A DNA stretch of 64,000 nt. Origin: Wandonia haliotis. Its GTDB lineage: Bacteria; Bacteroidota; Bacteroidia; Flavobacteriales_D; Crocinitomicaceae. The notes under the pieces were generated by a model that ran no database searches, was not told where the DNA came from, and worked only from the letters and a program-made list of their open reading frames with translations. Location: positions 1 through 64,000 of the forward strand of contig NZ_BAAAFH010000001.1 of NCBI RefSeq assembly GCF_039523435.1, read 5' to 3'. Positions 51,964 through 61,358 of this stretch are shown one piece after another. Numbering within the stretch: position 1 is the first letter of the stretch; the number at the start of each line of letters is the position of its first letter. The position numbers were made by a program, and so were the translations under genes.

Positions 51964-53109
51964 GTGGGGTATTCATCCAATTTTTGGGCTCTTAGTTTTT
52001 CCATGTTTTTCTTCATGGTTAGTTTTAACCTGATAATGCCTGAGCTGAATAATTTCCTGACACAACTTGGCGGAGAAGATTATAAAGGATACATCATTGC
52101 ACTGTTCACCCTTGCAGCAGGATTAGCTCGTCCTTTCTCAGGCAAATTAGCCGACAAGATCGGACGAAAGCAAGTTATGTATGTAGGTTTACTTGTCAGT
52201 ATTCTATCTAACTTTGTATATCCTTTTGTTTCTGTAATCTGGCTATTCCTTCTGCTTCGCTTCTTTCACGGTTTCTCTACAGGATTTCACCCAACAGGAG
52301 CTACAGCGATGGTTTCAGATATTCTCCCGGAGAATCGACGAGGGGAAGGAATGGGAGTATTCGGCACGTCAATGTCACTGGGTATGGGACTGGGACAATC
52401 ACTTGGGACTCCCGTAGCAAACTGGCTGGGAATGAACGGACTCTTCTTATCAGCAGCCGGCATAGGGGTTATTAGTGCTGTTCTTTTACTCCGAGTAGAA
52501 GAAACACTTTCAGAAAAAGAGCGGTTTAAAAGAAAAATGCTTTTGGTTAAGAAAAATGAGATTTTTGATCCTTTAGTCACACCTGTTGCCATTACGATGT
52601 TTCTTTCTTCTTATTGTAGTGGTTTGATCCTTGTATTAATGCCGGATTTATCAGGATACCTGGGAATAGGAAACAAAGGTCTCTTCTTTATTTTTTATGT
52701 TGCATCTACGATTATGGTGCGAACATTTATGGGGAAACTATCTGACCGTATCGGACGAAGGCAAACCTTGTTTTATGGTATGCTTATTCTGTTAGGAGCA
52801 ATTATTTTACTTGCTTTTGCCGGAAATCTGGTTCTCTTCATTATTGCCGCTACAGTATTTGGTATTGCTACAGGAATCACCAGCCCTACTCTGTTTGCAT
52901 GGACAGCAGATCTCAGCAATCCCTCCAATAAAGGACGAGGTACCGGAACAATGTTTATTGCACTTGAAATGGGAATTATGTCCGGTGCATTATCTACACT
53001 GGTTTTCTATACAAATAATCTGGAAACCCTTCAGACCTGTCTATATGTAGGTGCTATCATGTGTATCCTTGCCCTTGGTTACCTTCAGACAATTAGAAGT
53101 AAATATTAA
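51964..53109 (+). CDS. MFS transporter
   Basis: A 381-residue inner-membrane protein with about 12 hydrophobic helices. Major facilitator motifs are GKLADKIGRKQVMY (motif A after helix 2) and its repeat GKLSDRIGRRQTLF in the second half. The stretch FFHGFSTGFHPTGATAMVSD is also family-like. It begins with GTG at 51964, with no in-frame ATG nearby that would preserve helix 1; the promoter box ends only 14 bp upstream. Substrate is not predictable, possibly drug or sugar efflux. It converges with the Rrf2 gene, 4 bp apart. Confidence 0.88.
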   Translation: MGYSSNFWALSFSMFFFMVSFNLIMPELNNFLTQLGGEDYKGYIIALFTLAAGLARPFSGKLADKIGRKQVMYVGLLVSILSNFVYPFVSVIWLFLLLRFFHGFSTGFHPTGATAMVSDILPENRRGEGMGVFGTSMSLGMGLGQSLGTPVANWLGMNGLFLSAAGIGVISAVLLLRVEETLSEKERFKRKMLLVKKNEIFDPLVTPVAITMFLSSYCSGLILVLMPDLSGYLGIGNKGLFFIFYVASTIMVRTFMGKLSDRIGRRQTLFYGMLILLGAIILLAFAGNLVLFIIAATVFGIATGITSPTLFAWTADLSNPSNKGRGTGTMFIALEMGIMSGALSTLVFYTNNLETLQTCLYVGAIMCILALGYLQTIRSKY

Positions 53110-53113
53110 ACGA

Positions 53114-53542
53114 TTATTCTTTGTCTTCCCGTCGAATATAATCAGCAAGAGAAGTTTCTGATAAAATAGATAATGTAGCGTCCCGCACCTCGAGCATCAC
53201 GTCTCTAAGTCCACAGGTTTCTTCATCTATACATTCTTCACATCTTTCGTAAAAGTTAAGACTCACACAAGGAAGCATGGCAATAGGCCCTCCTGAAATA
53301 CGTATAATCTGACTGAGTTCAATGTCTTCCGAAGGTTTTGCCAGATAGTATCCACCAGATGCCCCCAATTTAGATCGAACCAATCCATTATTTCTTAGTT
53401 CAACTAAAATTGCTTCCAGAAATTTGCGGGGAATTCCTTCTTTTTCAGAGATCTCAGAAATACGCAATGGTTTCTGTGATTTCTCATTTCTGGCTAACCT
53501 TACAAGGGCTTTTATGGCGTACTTAGACTTCTTTGAAAGCAT
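53114..53542 (-). CDS. Rrf2-family transcriptional regulator
   Basis: A 142-residue winged-helix regulator. The N-terminal MLSKKSKYAIKALVRLA and RISEISEKEGIPRKFLEAIL match the Rrf2/IscR HTH, and LGASGGYYLAKP is the wing. Four conserved-type cysteines (LPCVSLNFYERCEECIDEETC) are spaced as for an Fe-S-binding member. It could sense redox, iron or nitric oxide. Targets cannot be told from the sequence. Confidence 0.92.
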   Translation of the reverse strand: MLSKKSKYAIKALVRLARNEKSQKPLRISEISEKEGIPRKFLEAILVELRNNGLVRSKLGASGGYYLAKPSEDIELSQIIRISGGPIAMLPCVSLNFYERCEECIDEETCGLRDVMLEVRDATLSILSETSLADYIRREDKE

Positions 53543-53603
53543 CGTTTGATCAGTAAATTCTTTGGTTAACCAAAGGTATGAATTTTAACAAAATTGTAAT
53601 TCG

Positions 53604-54932
53604 TCAGAGTAAGCCTCTGGCTTTTATTTCAAGGTATTTATTTATCGTTTCCATTGTCAGGTTTTCAGGCTCTGTCAAAACGGAATAAATACCATGTTTC
53701 CTGAGTTCGTTCACAATTAAGCGTTTCTCAAACTCATATTTCTCAGCAGTGACTTTTTCAAAAACCTCAAACAAATCAGAAGATTTTCGTTCAATGATGT
53801 GATCCAGTTCGGTATTTCTAAAAAAAACAATAACCAGTAAATGACTTTTTGCCATTCCTTTCAGATAAGGCAATTGTCTTTTCATACTTTCTATTGTATC
53901 AAAATTTGTGAATAACATCAATAAACTTCGCTGTCTGACTGTTCGTTTGACATCTACATATAATCGACTAAAATCACTTTCTTTAAAATCCGTCTGGATG
54001 GAATACAGATTTTCTGTAATCAACTGCATTTGCGTCTTTCTTCTGTCCGCTGCAATGATATTTTCTACTTTTCTGGAAAAAGTAAACATCCCGGCCTTAT
54101 CACTTTTATTGATAATTACATTTGCCAGTACTAATGTAGAATTTATTGCATAGTCCAGTAATGTCATCCCGTTAAAAGGCATTTTCATCTGACGTCCCTT
54201 GTCAATAACCAGATAGATTTCCTGTGCTTTCTCGTCCTGGTATTGATTCACCATCAATTCATTCCGTTTGGCCGTTGCTTTCCAGTTTATCGTACGGATA
54301 TCATCTCCTCTGACATATTCTTTGATCTGTTCAAATTCAGTTGTATGACCTATTCTTCGGATCTTTCGCAATCCGAAATGCTTAAATTTATCATTAAATG
54401 CTACCAGCCCATATTTTCGTAACTGGATGTATGAAGGGTAGACAGGGACCATTTTATCTGAATCAAAACGATACCGTTTTGCAACCAAACCAATAGCTGA
54501 ACTCACATAGCAATTTAAAGCTCCAAACTGATACTCACCTCTTTCTACAGGGCGAAGAAAATAAACAAATTCATCACTCTGTCCGGACTTTATTGTCCGA
54601 ATTACCGAAAAGTCACGTATCTGAAATTGCACCGGGATTTCATCTACAACTTCAATACGTGTTGTAAACGAATAATTACTTCTTAGTTTTATCAGGATCT
54701 CATTTTGATCTCCATTTGACAATCGATCCGCAGCAATGCGCTCTCCCGTGATTCCGTTTTTCATAAACAGGATCACACTGTCTATTAATGTAGCTGTTAG
54801 TAACGCTACAAGACATAGTTCCGCAACGACAAATAACCATCCAAAGAAAAAAGACACAATGAACAAAGCTACAATTCCCAACAAGGAATAGAAAAACAAT
54901 GAGTTTATATAGAGTGCCTTCGCTACTTTCAT
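53604..54932 (-). CDS. DUF58 protein of the MoxR cluster
   Basis: A 442-residue protein with two N-terminal membrane helices (about 8-58) and a DUF58/vWA-like domain (GDDIRTINWKATAKRNELMV, EIYLVIDKGRQMKMPF). This is the terminal gene of a seven-gene membrane cluster. DUF58 proteins accompany MoxR AAA+ ATPases, which are thought to act as chaperones in metal insertion or complex assembly. In Bacteroidota this cluster encodes BatI-like envelope functions of unclear detail. It lies 5 bp after the moxR stop. Confidence 0.9.
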   Translation of the reverse strand: MKVAKALYINSLFFYSLLGIVALFIVSFFFGWLFVVAELCLVALLTATLIDSVILFMKNGITGERIAADRLSNGDQNEILIKLRSNYSFTTRIEVVDEIPVQFQIRDFSVIRTIKSGQSDEFVYFLRPVERGEYQFGALNCYVSSAIGLVAKRYRFDSDKMVPVYPSYIQLRKYGLVAFNDKFKHFGLRKIRRIGHTTEFEQIKEYVRGDDIRTINWKATAKRNELMVNQYQDEKAQEIYLVIDKGRQMKMPFNGMTLLDYAINSTLVLANVIINKSDKAGMFTFSRKVENIIAADRRKTQMQLITENLYSIQTDFKESDFSRLYVDVKRTVRQRSLLMLFTNFDTIESMKRQLPYLKGMAKSHLLVIVFFRNTELDHIIERKSSDLFEVFEKVTAEKYEFEKRLIVNELRKHGIYSVLTEPENLTMETINKYLEIKARGLL

Positions 54933-54937
54933 GTTAC

Positions 54938-55942
54938 TTAACGGGGAATTTCAACACTATCAACAATCTGTCCGATAACCTGAGAAGCAGTCAATCCCTC
55001 CATTTCTCGTTCCGGAGAAACGATGATTCTGTGTTGCAGAACCGGTACAGCAGCATCTTTTATATCATCAGGTGTAACAAAATCACGTCCGCGAATAGCT
55101 GCAAATCCTTTCGCTGCATTCAAAAGAGCGATGGAAGCTCTCGGTGATCCTCCCAAATATAAAAACTGATGTTCCCGTGTTTGCATAACTAATCTCGCTA
55201 TGTATTCAAACAGGTGCTCTTCGATCTTAATCTTTTTCACCAATTCCTGATATCCTACTAATTCTTTTTGCGCAATAACCGTATTGATCCCTTCCATCTT
55301 ATCCTTGTTCTCAAGCTTGTTTTCTTTCACAAGAATATTAACCTCTTCTTCCAAAGATGGATACCCAACATTGATTTTAAACAGAAAACGATCAAGTTGA
55401 GCTTCGGGTAAACGATAAGTACCTTCCTGTTCAATCGGGTTTTGCGTAGCAATAACCAGAAAAGGTGGATCCATCAAATACGTAGTTCCGTCCGCAGTAA
55501 TCTGACGTTCTTCCATTACCTCAAACAAAGCAGCTTGTGTTTTTGCCGGAGCACGGTTAATCTCATCAATCAGTACAAAATTAGCAAACACCGGTCCTCT
55601 TTTGAATTCAAAAGCAGACTTAGACACATCAAACACAGATGTTCCAATAATGTCTGAAGGCATTAAATCCGGTGTAAACTGAATCCGGCTAAAATTCAGA
55701 GATAATGTTCTTGCAAGTAACTTGGCTGTAACTGTTTTCGCAACACCGGGTGCACCTTCAATGAGAACATGTCCGTTTGCAAGAATTGCTACCAGTAACT
55801 GATCGATCATTTTATCCTGTCCGACAATCACCTTTCCGATCTCATTCCGTACAGCATCGACAGCAACCTTTAAAGGTTCAAGGTTGATACGCGACTCGAA
55901 GTTTACCCCTCCGTTTTCTTCCAACTCTTTATTTTCTTCCAT
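54938..55942 (-). CDS. MoxR-family AAA+ ATPase
   Basis: A 334-residue cytoplasmic AAA+ ATPase. Walker A is GAPGVAKT in LIEGAPGVAKTVTAKLLA, Walker B is VLIDEINRAPAKTQ, and sensor 1 is VIATQNPIEQEGTYRLPEAQ. The C-terminal lid has GGSPRASIALLNAAKGFA. Length and motifs fit MoxR/RavA-type ATPases. It is flanked within a few bases by DUF58 and DUF4350 genes, as usual for the family, and probably powers assembly or maturation of an envelope complex. Confidence 0.95.
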   Translation of the reverse strand: MEENKELEENGGVNFESRINLEPLKVAVDAVRNEIGKVIVGQDKMIDQLLVAILANGHVLIEGAPGVAKTVTAKLLARTLSLNFSRIQFTPDLMPSDIIGTSVFDVSKSAFEFKRGPVFANFVLIDEINRAPAKTQAALFEVMEERQITADGTTYLMDPPFLVIATQNPIEQEGTYRLPEAQLDRFLFKINVGYPSLEEEVNILVKENKLENKDKMEGINTVIAQKELVGYQELVKKIKIEEHLFEYIARLVMQTREHQFLYLGGSPRASIALLNAAKGFAAIRGRDFVTPDDIKDAAVPVLQHRIIVSPEREMEGLTASQVIGQIVDSVEIPR

Positions 55943-55947
55943 AACTG

Positions 55948-57141
55948 TTATAGATTCATTTTTTCAAGTAACTTATTCAAACCAATAACATCATATTCCG
56001 TCGCTGTTGTTCGGTTATAGTGATGCTTAATGATTTCATATAACTGGTTCACATCTTTTTCAGCTGCTCCTAAAACCTGAAGAAGCTTATCCCTAAAACG
56101 ATCGTCTATCTCACGAGTATCTATCCTGTGATCTTTTCTCATCTTTTCAAGGAAAAACATGATTCGTTTATCCATTATTGTATAGTAATCCTTTTCCCTG
56201 TAATGTAAATCAGCAACCGTTCGCACAAACTGAAGCGTGGTATTCGCATGTGGTATTTTCACAGGTATTACTCGCTGTCTTCGCTTTGCCCTGAAAATCA
56301 TAAATAAAACTCCCGTTATCAAAAGTAATAACCACGCCCATTTCAACGAGCGCTTCGACATAATGAAACGCAATGGGGTATTCCCCAGGTTTTCATTGGA
56401 CAAGTTTCCATTGGAGTAGAAAAAGACCGTTTTTTCATTGATATATCCTGCCAGATATTCGGTATATTCTCTTTTTTCCTTTTCCAGAAGAAAATAGTTA
56501 GAAAAAACTTCCGGGTTCAGATGCAAGAATACTGTTCCATCTCCATACGGAAGCCGGATAAAATTGACTCCTAATTCATCTGTATCCGAATAACGCAACC
56601 CCAATTTGATTTGATCAGAACTATCCGGCAAAGAAAAATATTGATTCTCGTGCCAGACAGGAAGTTCAAACTCATTATCCGTACTTCCCGGGAGTAATAG
56701 CTTCATTGTATCCCCTATCCAGGCTCCAGACTCCAACTCTACCTCTAAATCTTCCAAAAAATCATACGGAAAATCAGAACAACTCAAAAAGACGGTATTT
56801 CCGAAAGAAGCAAAATCAAGAATTTCTTGCTGGGAATAGTTATCAAGCGAAAAATCTCTTGAAATATACAAGAATGTCCCCTTTACCGAGTAGTTCAACT
56901 CCTCAGTATCGAACTTGTCTATAAAAAAATTATACGGCGTCTCTGAAAATCGGATAACTTCAGACTCATCTAATAAAGCATCTACTTCCTGATTCCACAC
57001 ATACAACCCGAACGGTGTTTTTTTTGCCGTTTTGTAATACGGGTACCAGTCCACCGGTTTAGGTCGCGAAGCTTCAAAAATAACCAACCCTATTACGATT
57101 AGCAGCAGAAAGCCTATGTATATGTATAAACGCCTACTCAT
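55948..57141 (-). CDS. DUF4350 membrane protein
   Basis: A 397-residue protein with an N-terminal helix (5-24), an extracytoplasmic GATase-like DUF4350 domain (about 30-250; PFGLYVWNQEVDALLDESEV, DFASFGNTVFLSCSDFPYDF) and a second helix (KWAWLLLLITGVLFMIF). A C-terminal cytoplasmic helical domain follows. The start overlaps the upstream DUF4129 gene by 8 bp, and its stop is 5 bp before moxR. The architecture is standard for this cluster; molecular function is unknown. Confidence 0.85.
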   Translation of the reverse strand: MSRRLYIYIGFLLLIVIGLVIFEASRPKPVDWYPYYKTAKKTPFGLYVWNQEVDALLDESEVIRFSETPYNFFIDKFDTEELNYSVKGTFLYISRDFSLDNYSQQEILDFASFGNTVFLSCSDFPYDFLEDLEVELESGAWIGDTMKLLLPGSTDNEFELPVWHENQYFSLPDSSDQIKLGLRYSDTDELGVNFIRLPYGDGTVFLHLNPEVFSNYFLLEKEKREYTEYLAGYINEKTVFFYSNGNLSNENLGNTPLRFIMSKRSLKWAWLLLLITGVLFMIFRAKRRQRVIPVKIPHANTTLQFVRTVADLHYREKDYYTIMDKRIMFFLEKMRKDHRIDTREIDDRFRDKLLQVLGAAEKDVNQLYEIIKHHYNRTTATEYDVIGLNKLLEKMNL

Positions 57142-57883
57142 ATTTCGTTCTTACTGCTTTTTTAAACTGCTCTTCTGTTTTTCTGAATTGCTCTGCATCC
57201 AATTCGAACTCTCCATACCAGCAATAATCATAGATATAGGACAGATATGCGAATTGATTCCGGGTTGTCTGATCTTTTATCTCGTACAGGTATTCTGTGT
57301 TTGTTTTATCCTTATGCCAGATAATTACGTTCCCCGCAGAAAGTTGTTTTAACAACCACAAATAATAATATCGTACAGCCAATCTGAAATCTTTTGCTTC
57401 AATGGCTTTGGCTACCAGTTGCTCAAAATCAACCTTCTGTATATTCTCAGCGATGACTTCTGAAACATGAATTTTCCGCTTTCTTTTAAAGATCCCTGAA
57501 ATCTCATCTCTGAAGAAAGAACGAAGAATAAGAAAAACAAGTCCTGCAATAGCTAAAACAGCCAAAATTTTAAATATCAGATTCCAGTTTGTCGGTTCTC
57601 CGTCAGGTGTGTACAAGATCTCGCTTAACCACTCCCAAAATCGTGCCCATAACCGTTCGAAAAAAGACATCTCATCATTGACTACTATTTCTCTGGAATA
57701 GTTAAATTCATCAGAGGCATAACGGTCATTAAAGCCTTCTTCAAATTGTTTTTTTTCAGGTGCGACAGGAAATTCTTCCTTATTAATTTCCCCGGACGAA
57801 AACACCAGAAAAGGTAGAAGAAAAAACAACCCCGCAAGAGCAAAAAAAGAAAGATTACGATATGACAGCTTATTCTTCTTCAC
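57134..57883 (-). CDS. DUF4129 membrane protein
   Basis: A 249-residue protein with a signal-anchor (about 10-30), a short extracytoplasmic part and a transmembrane helix (LIFKILAVLAIAGLVFLIL). A C-terminal DUF4129 domain follows (DFEQLVAKAIEAKDFRLAVR, YLWLLKQLSAG, YDYCWYGEFELDAEQF). It overlaps the gene upstream by 14 bp and the DUF4350 gene by 8 bp, so the operon is tightly coupled. Its function is not established. Confidence 0.85.
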   Translation of the reverse strand: MKKNKLSYRNLSFFALAGLFFLLPFLVFSSGEINKEEFPVAPEKKQFEEGFNDRYASDEFNYSREIVVNDEMSFFERLWARFWEWLSEILYTPDGEPTNWNLIFKILAVLAIAGLVFLILRSFFRDEISGIFKRKRKIHVSEVIAENIQKVDFEQLVAKAIEAKDFRLAVRYYYLWLLKQLSAGNVIIWHKDKTNTEYLYEIKDQTTRNQFAYLSYIYDYCWYGEFELDAEQFRKTEEQFKKAVRTKYE

Positions 57884-58829
57884 TTAATCCGATAGCATCA
57901 ATTTCACTGTTTACACTGATATTGTCTCTTTCTTCGAGGTTAGAATAATAAATAACTCCCTGATTCACCAACATCAAATTCTGCATAATAATACTTATTA
58001 AGCTTGTAAAAATGATAATCAGAGTCATAACAAAGAACATCGTAGAGGCTGTATCTCTCATGTCCATAGAAGACTGACTGGCAGATTCTGCTGAAGCAAT
58101 AAAAGACACTATCGTTATTAAATACGGTATAAAGAAAAGAATCGATGTTACCGCATTAATAATCATGTAGATGATCAGTGTAGAACCGACAGTTGGCCAG
58201 AATTTTTTAGTCGCAAAATGATACCCCACTCCGACAGATTTCAAAAAGCCGTTATCCGTTGAGATATAATCATAAAAACTAAGCATTACCCATGAAATCA
58301 TCATTGGTGTCATAATAAATAGCAGTGGAATTCCAATCAGCACCATTGCTAAAAGAGAGATCAATGAAAAAGTAACAATGAAAATAGGAACGAAAGTAAC
58401 CAGAGAAGCCAGAAAGAAAAGAATGGCTTTTCCTACTTTTCTTTTAATAAATCCAAACAAAGCATCATTCGTAATCTCCTCTCCTTTAGCAACTTTATTC
58501 AAAAAAGCAACCGGATACAGGTACAGAACCAACGTCAGAATTATTAGAACGACGAAAATGAGTAGTACTAATCCTATGTACAAATTTTCATTAGCGATCA
58601 AGTTCTGCTCAAGAACCCGACTACTACTATACCCTCTTTCCATTGAATTAAGCACGTCATCCATGAACACTCTTGAAAAGAAGAATGTTGTAACCAATAG
58701 CAACAGGATTACAATTCCGTTAATAACGAAGAAACCTTTTAAATACGATTTCCCATAGGCTTTAAAGAAACCGAATGTGTCAGAAATAAGCGCATTAAAG
58801 TCACGCTTCTTGAGTAGCTGGTAGCTCAT
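57870..58829 (-). CDS. Polytopic membrane protein of the MoxR cluster
   Basis: A 319-residue inner-membrane protein with about six hydrophobic segments (FFVINGIVILLLLVTTFFF, LVLLIFVVLIILTLVLYLY, AILFFLASLVTFVPIFIVTF and others) and a short acidic C-terminus. No family name is recognised with confidence. Homologues commonly sit between SpoIIM-like and DUF4129 genes in Bacteroidota. It overlaps the SpoIIM-like gene by 29 bp. Confidence 0.8.
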   Translation of the reverse strand: MSYQLLKKRDFNALISDTFGFFKAYGKSYLKGFFVINGIVILLLLVTTFFFSRVFMDDVLNSMERGYSSSRVLEQNLIANENLYIGLVLLIFVVLIILTLVLYLYPVAFLNKVAKGEEITNDALFGFIKRKVGKAILFFLASLVTFVPIFIVTFSLISLLAMVLIGIPLLFIMTPMMISWVMLSFYDYISTDNGFLKSVGVGYHFATKKFWPTVGSTLIIYMIINAVTSILFFIPYLITIVSFIASAESASQSSMDMRDTASTMFFVMTLIIIFTSLISIIMQNLMLVNQGVIYYSNLEERDNISVNSEIDAIGLSEEE

Positions 58830-59790
58830 TTGTTTTTAATTTTCGTATAACAATAAAAGGATAGATCAAATAATAGAAAGCAATTAAACTCAACGTTGAC
58901 AGGATAATAAAGAAGGCCAGAAAAATCGGCATTTCCATAGCATATCTCGTTATATATCCTTCCAAGAATCCTGCAGCGATGGTAAAAGGCATGGTACTCA
59001 AAAACAATTTAAACGTATTTTTAAATCCTATTTTGAATGAATTTAATCGAGAATAGGTTTGCGGGAATAATATGCTGGCACCAAGAGCAAAACCTGCAGC
59101 AGCTTCAATTACGATTGCAAAAATCTCCATAGATCCGTGAATCCATATTCCGCGAACACTTTCCCAAAACACTCCCTGTTGATAGAAGAAGAACTGAAAA
59201 GACCCTATCATAATACAGTTATTCAAATAAATATAGAAGGTACCTACTCCCAGAAAAATCCCCCAGAAATAAGCGAGTACCCCCACCCTAAGGTTGTTAA
59301 ATGTAATACCGATAAAACTTCCCCAGTCACTTCCTGACTTATACACGGCAACCGGATTACCGTCCGCTATGTTTTCCAACGTCATGTTTACATAACTATC
59401 ACCAAGAATCAAACGTACAAAACTCTGATCGTAAGCGGCTGAAAGAACTCCGATTGAAACCAATACGGCAAACAAAGCAAAAGAAAAATAAATATACTTT
59501 CTGTAATTATAAGCGATAACAGGTACTTCTACCTTGAAAAACTGAACCAGTCTGTTCGAATCCTCCCGCTTACTTCCATACACCTTCTGGTATATTCCCG
59601 AAGCCAGGTAATTGACATATTTAGTTGTCTTACTTTTGGGGTAATATGTTTGCGAATATGCCAGATCATTCAAAATCTCTACATACAACGAAGATAGCTC
59701 ATCCGGTGTACGTGAGATTTTTCCGGATACAAGTTGTTCAACTTCTAACCATTTTTCTTTATTTTGCTTTATGAATGCTACTTCTCGCAT
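58801..59790 (-). CDS. SpoIIM/DUF95-like membrane protein
   Basis: A 329-residue inner-membrane protein of the stage II sporulation protein M (DUF95) family. A cytoplasmic N-terminal helical region (FIKQNKEKWLEVEQLVSGKI; DELSSLYVEILNDLAYSQTY) precedes about six transmembrane helices with GVLAYFWGIFLGVGTFYIY and IHGSMEIFAIVIEAAAGFAL. The organism need not sporulate; such homologues are widespread beside RDD and MoxR genes. It is the first gene of the minus-strand operon and is divergent from the RDD gene. Confidence 0.9.
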   Translation of the reverse strand: MREVAFIKQNKEKWLEVEQLVSGKISRTPDELSSLYVEILNDLAYSQTYYPKSKTTKYVNYLASGIYQKVYGSKREDSNRLVQFFKVEVPVIAYNYRKYIYFSFALFAVLVSIGVLSAAYDQSFVRLILGDSYVNMTLENIADGNPVAVYKSGSDWGSFIGITFNNLRVGVLAYFWGIFLGVGTFYIYLNNCIMIGSFQFFFYQQGVFWESVRGIWIHGSMEIFAIVIEAAAGFALGASILFPQTYSRLNSFKIGFKNTFKLFLSTMPFTIAAGFLEGYITRYAMEMPIFLAFFIILSTLSLIAFYYLIYPFIVIRKLKTNELPATQEA

Positions 59791-59810
59791 GGGGAGCTAA
59801 AATAGAAATA

Positions 59811-60551
59811 ATGTCACAATTACCAATAAATACAACTCAAAATGTAAACGTTGAATTCACTTTAGCTTCTGTTGGTTCCCGAATACTGGCTCAAATTTTG
59901 GATTTAGTTTTCAAAGCGTGTTATGTAATTGTACTTTTTATTATTCTTGATCAATTCAACTCTCTGAGCCGATTATACTGGATGGACCAATGGTCCTACA
60001 TTGCCATAGTACTCATTTTGTCTATTCCTGTTATCTTCTATACACTTTTCTTTGAATTCATTTGGAAAGGTCAGACCCCCGGAAAAAGAATTCTGAAAAT
60101 TCGTGTTATAAAAATCGATGGATTTAATGCCGGTTTTGCTGAGTATCTGGTTCGATGGCTATTCAGAACTATAGATACTACTATCGGTAATGGTATAATC
60201 GGCTTGCTGACTATCATTTTCAATCCTAAAAACCAACGTTTTGGCGATTTGGCAGCCGGAACAGCTGTTATTACGTTAAAACAGGATGTTTCGATCAATC
60301 AAACCATACTTTTAAAGCTACAGGAGGATTATAAACCACTTTATCCCTCTGTTATCAGGCTATCAGATAATGATATTCGGATTATAAAAGAGTCCTTCCT
60401 TGCTTCGGTACGATCTAAGGATTACAAAACCGTTTCTAAACTTGCGCAAAAGATCAAAGATGTCACGGAAATACAGGAAACAAAACAAAAAGATGTTGAC
60501 TTCGTAAAGACGGTTCTGAAAGATTATACTTTTTTCACACAGGAAATGTAA
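59811..60551 (+). CDS. RDD-family membrane protein
   Basis: A 246-residue inner-membrane protein. The frame extends to 59775, overlapping the divergent SpoIIM gene, but ATG 59811 (MSQLPINTTQNVNVEF) is the natural start. The RDD domain has ASVGSRILAQILDLVFKACY, the motif WKGQTPGKRILKIRVI and QRFGDLAAGTAVI. Three helices are seen. A basic C-terminal cytoplasmic tail (about 165-246) follows. It is divergently paired with the SpoIIM/MoxR operon, a conserved arrangement. Confidence 0.9.
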   Translation: MSQLPINTTQNVNVEFTLASVGSRILAQILDLVFKACYVIVLFIILDQFNSLSRLYWMDQWSYIAIVLILSIPVIFYTLFFEFIWKGQTPGKRILKIRVIKIDGFNAGFAEYLVRWLFRTIDTTIGNGIIGLLTIIFNPKNQRFGDLAAGTAVITLKQDVSINQTILLKLQEDYKPLYPSVIRLSDNDIRIIKESFLASVRSKDYKTVSKLAQKIKDVTEIQETKQKDVDFVKTVLKDYTFFTQEM

Positions 60552-60552
60552 T

Positions 60553-60900
60553 TTACAGTTCAAGCTCAATAGAAGGATCCCAGAATATCTCCTTAAAGTT
60601 TACAATACGATCATCTTTCACCTGAATACCTTCTGCTTCCAATAATTCCTCCATTTGAGTTGGTGTAGAAAAATGAGCCTTCCCTGTAAGCAGTCCATTT
60701 CTGTTCACCACCCGTTGTGCCGGAACTCCAGACTGTGTATGAGCAGCATTCATTGCCCAGCCCACCATCCGACTGGAACGTGGAGCCCCCAGGTAACGTG
60801 CTATTGCGCCATAACTCGTAACACGACCTTCAGGAATTAAACGCACCACATCATATACTGATTGAAAAAAATCTATGTGTTTGTCGTTAATAGAAAGCAT
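60553..60900 (-). CDS. Alkyltransferase-like (ATL) DNA-binding protein
   Basis: A 115-residue protein from ATG 60900; a GTG at 60909 would add three residues. It matches the MGMT DNA-binding domain (GRVTSYGAIARYLGAPRSSR, the helix-turn-helix, and MVGWAMNAA). The methyl-acceptor PCHR motif is replaced by PAQRVVNRNG. The reactive Cys is thus absent, and it should be an ATL protein that flags O6-alkylguanine for nucleotide excision repair rather than a methyltransferase. The upstream zinc-ribbon gene ends 5 bp before this ATG. Confidence 0.9.
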   Translation of the reverse strand: MLSINDKHIDFFQSVYDVVRLIPEGRVTSYGAIARYLGAPRSSRMVGWAMNAAHTQSGVPAQRVVNRNGLLTGKAHFSTPTQMEELLEAEGIQVKDDRIVNFKEIFWDPSIELEL

Positions 60901-60905
60901 AGTAA

Positions 60906-61322
60906 TCACTTCTTTTTTCTTCTAAATACTCTTTCTACCCAATCGAATTTTACTTCACGATCTCTGTTAGGATCACTCAGAACATAACCACACACCAAGC
61001 ATTCTGTTTTTTCTACCTTACCCGATTTTCCAGAAAAAATATAGCCTATAGCTTCCATTCTCCCCGTAAACTTCTTTAATTCACTAACTGTACTCAACTT
61101 AAAGCTACCACACCTCATACACTGATTCAGAGAGGACACATCACCACCAAAAGGCGAATCTTTTACCAATTTACTTAAAGCTAAATTGGATAACCCTCTT
61201 TCATCCACCTCTTCTAAAATAAGTTTCTTAGAATTATTTAAATACCCAGAGTACTTAAACTTAATTAAAAAAGCCAACTCCCTATCGCTTAAAGACTTCA
61301 AAAACTCCCTTACTCCAGACAT
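60906..61322 (-). CDS. Hypothetical protein with two CxxC motifs
   Basis: A 138-residue protein. A helical N-terminal half (FLKSLSDRELAFLIKFKYSG) is followed by two CxxC motifs, CMRCG near 90 and CLVCG near 111, that probably bind zinc. The C-terminus is basic (VERVFRRKKK). A zinc-ribbon nucleic-acid-binding role is plausible but no family is recognised. It lies between trmB and the ATL gene on the same strand and may be co-transcribed with them. Confidence 0.75.
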   Translation of the reverse strand: MSGVREFLKSLSDRELAFLIKFKYSGYLNNSKKLILEEVDERGLSNLALSKLVKDSPFGGDVSSLNQCMRCGSFKLSTVSELKKFTGRMEAIGYIFSGKSGKVEKTECLVCGYVLSDPNRDREVKFDWVERVFRRKKK

Positions 61323-61358
61323 TTATGATGATAATCCTTCTTCTTAAAAAGAATAAAA

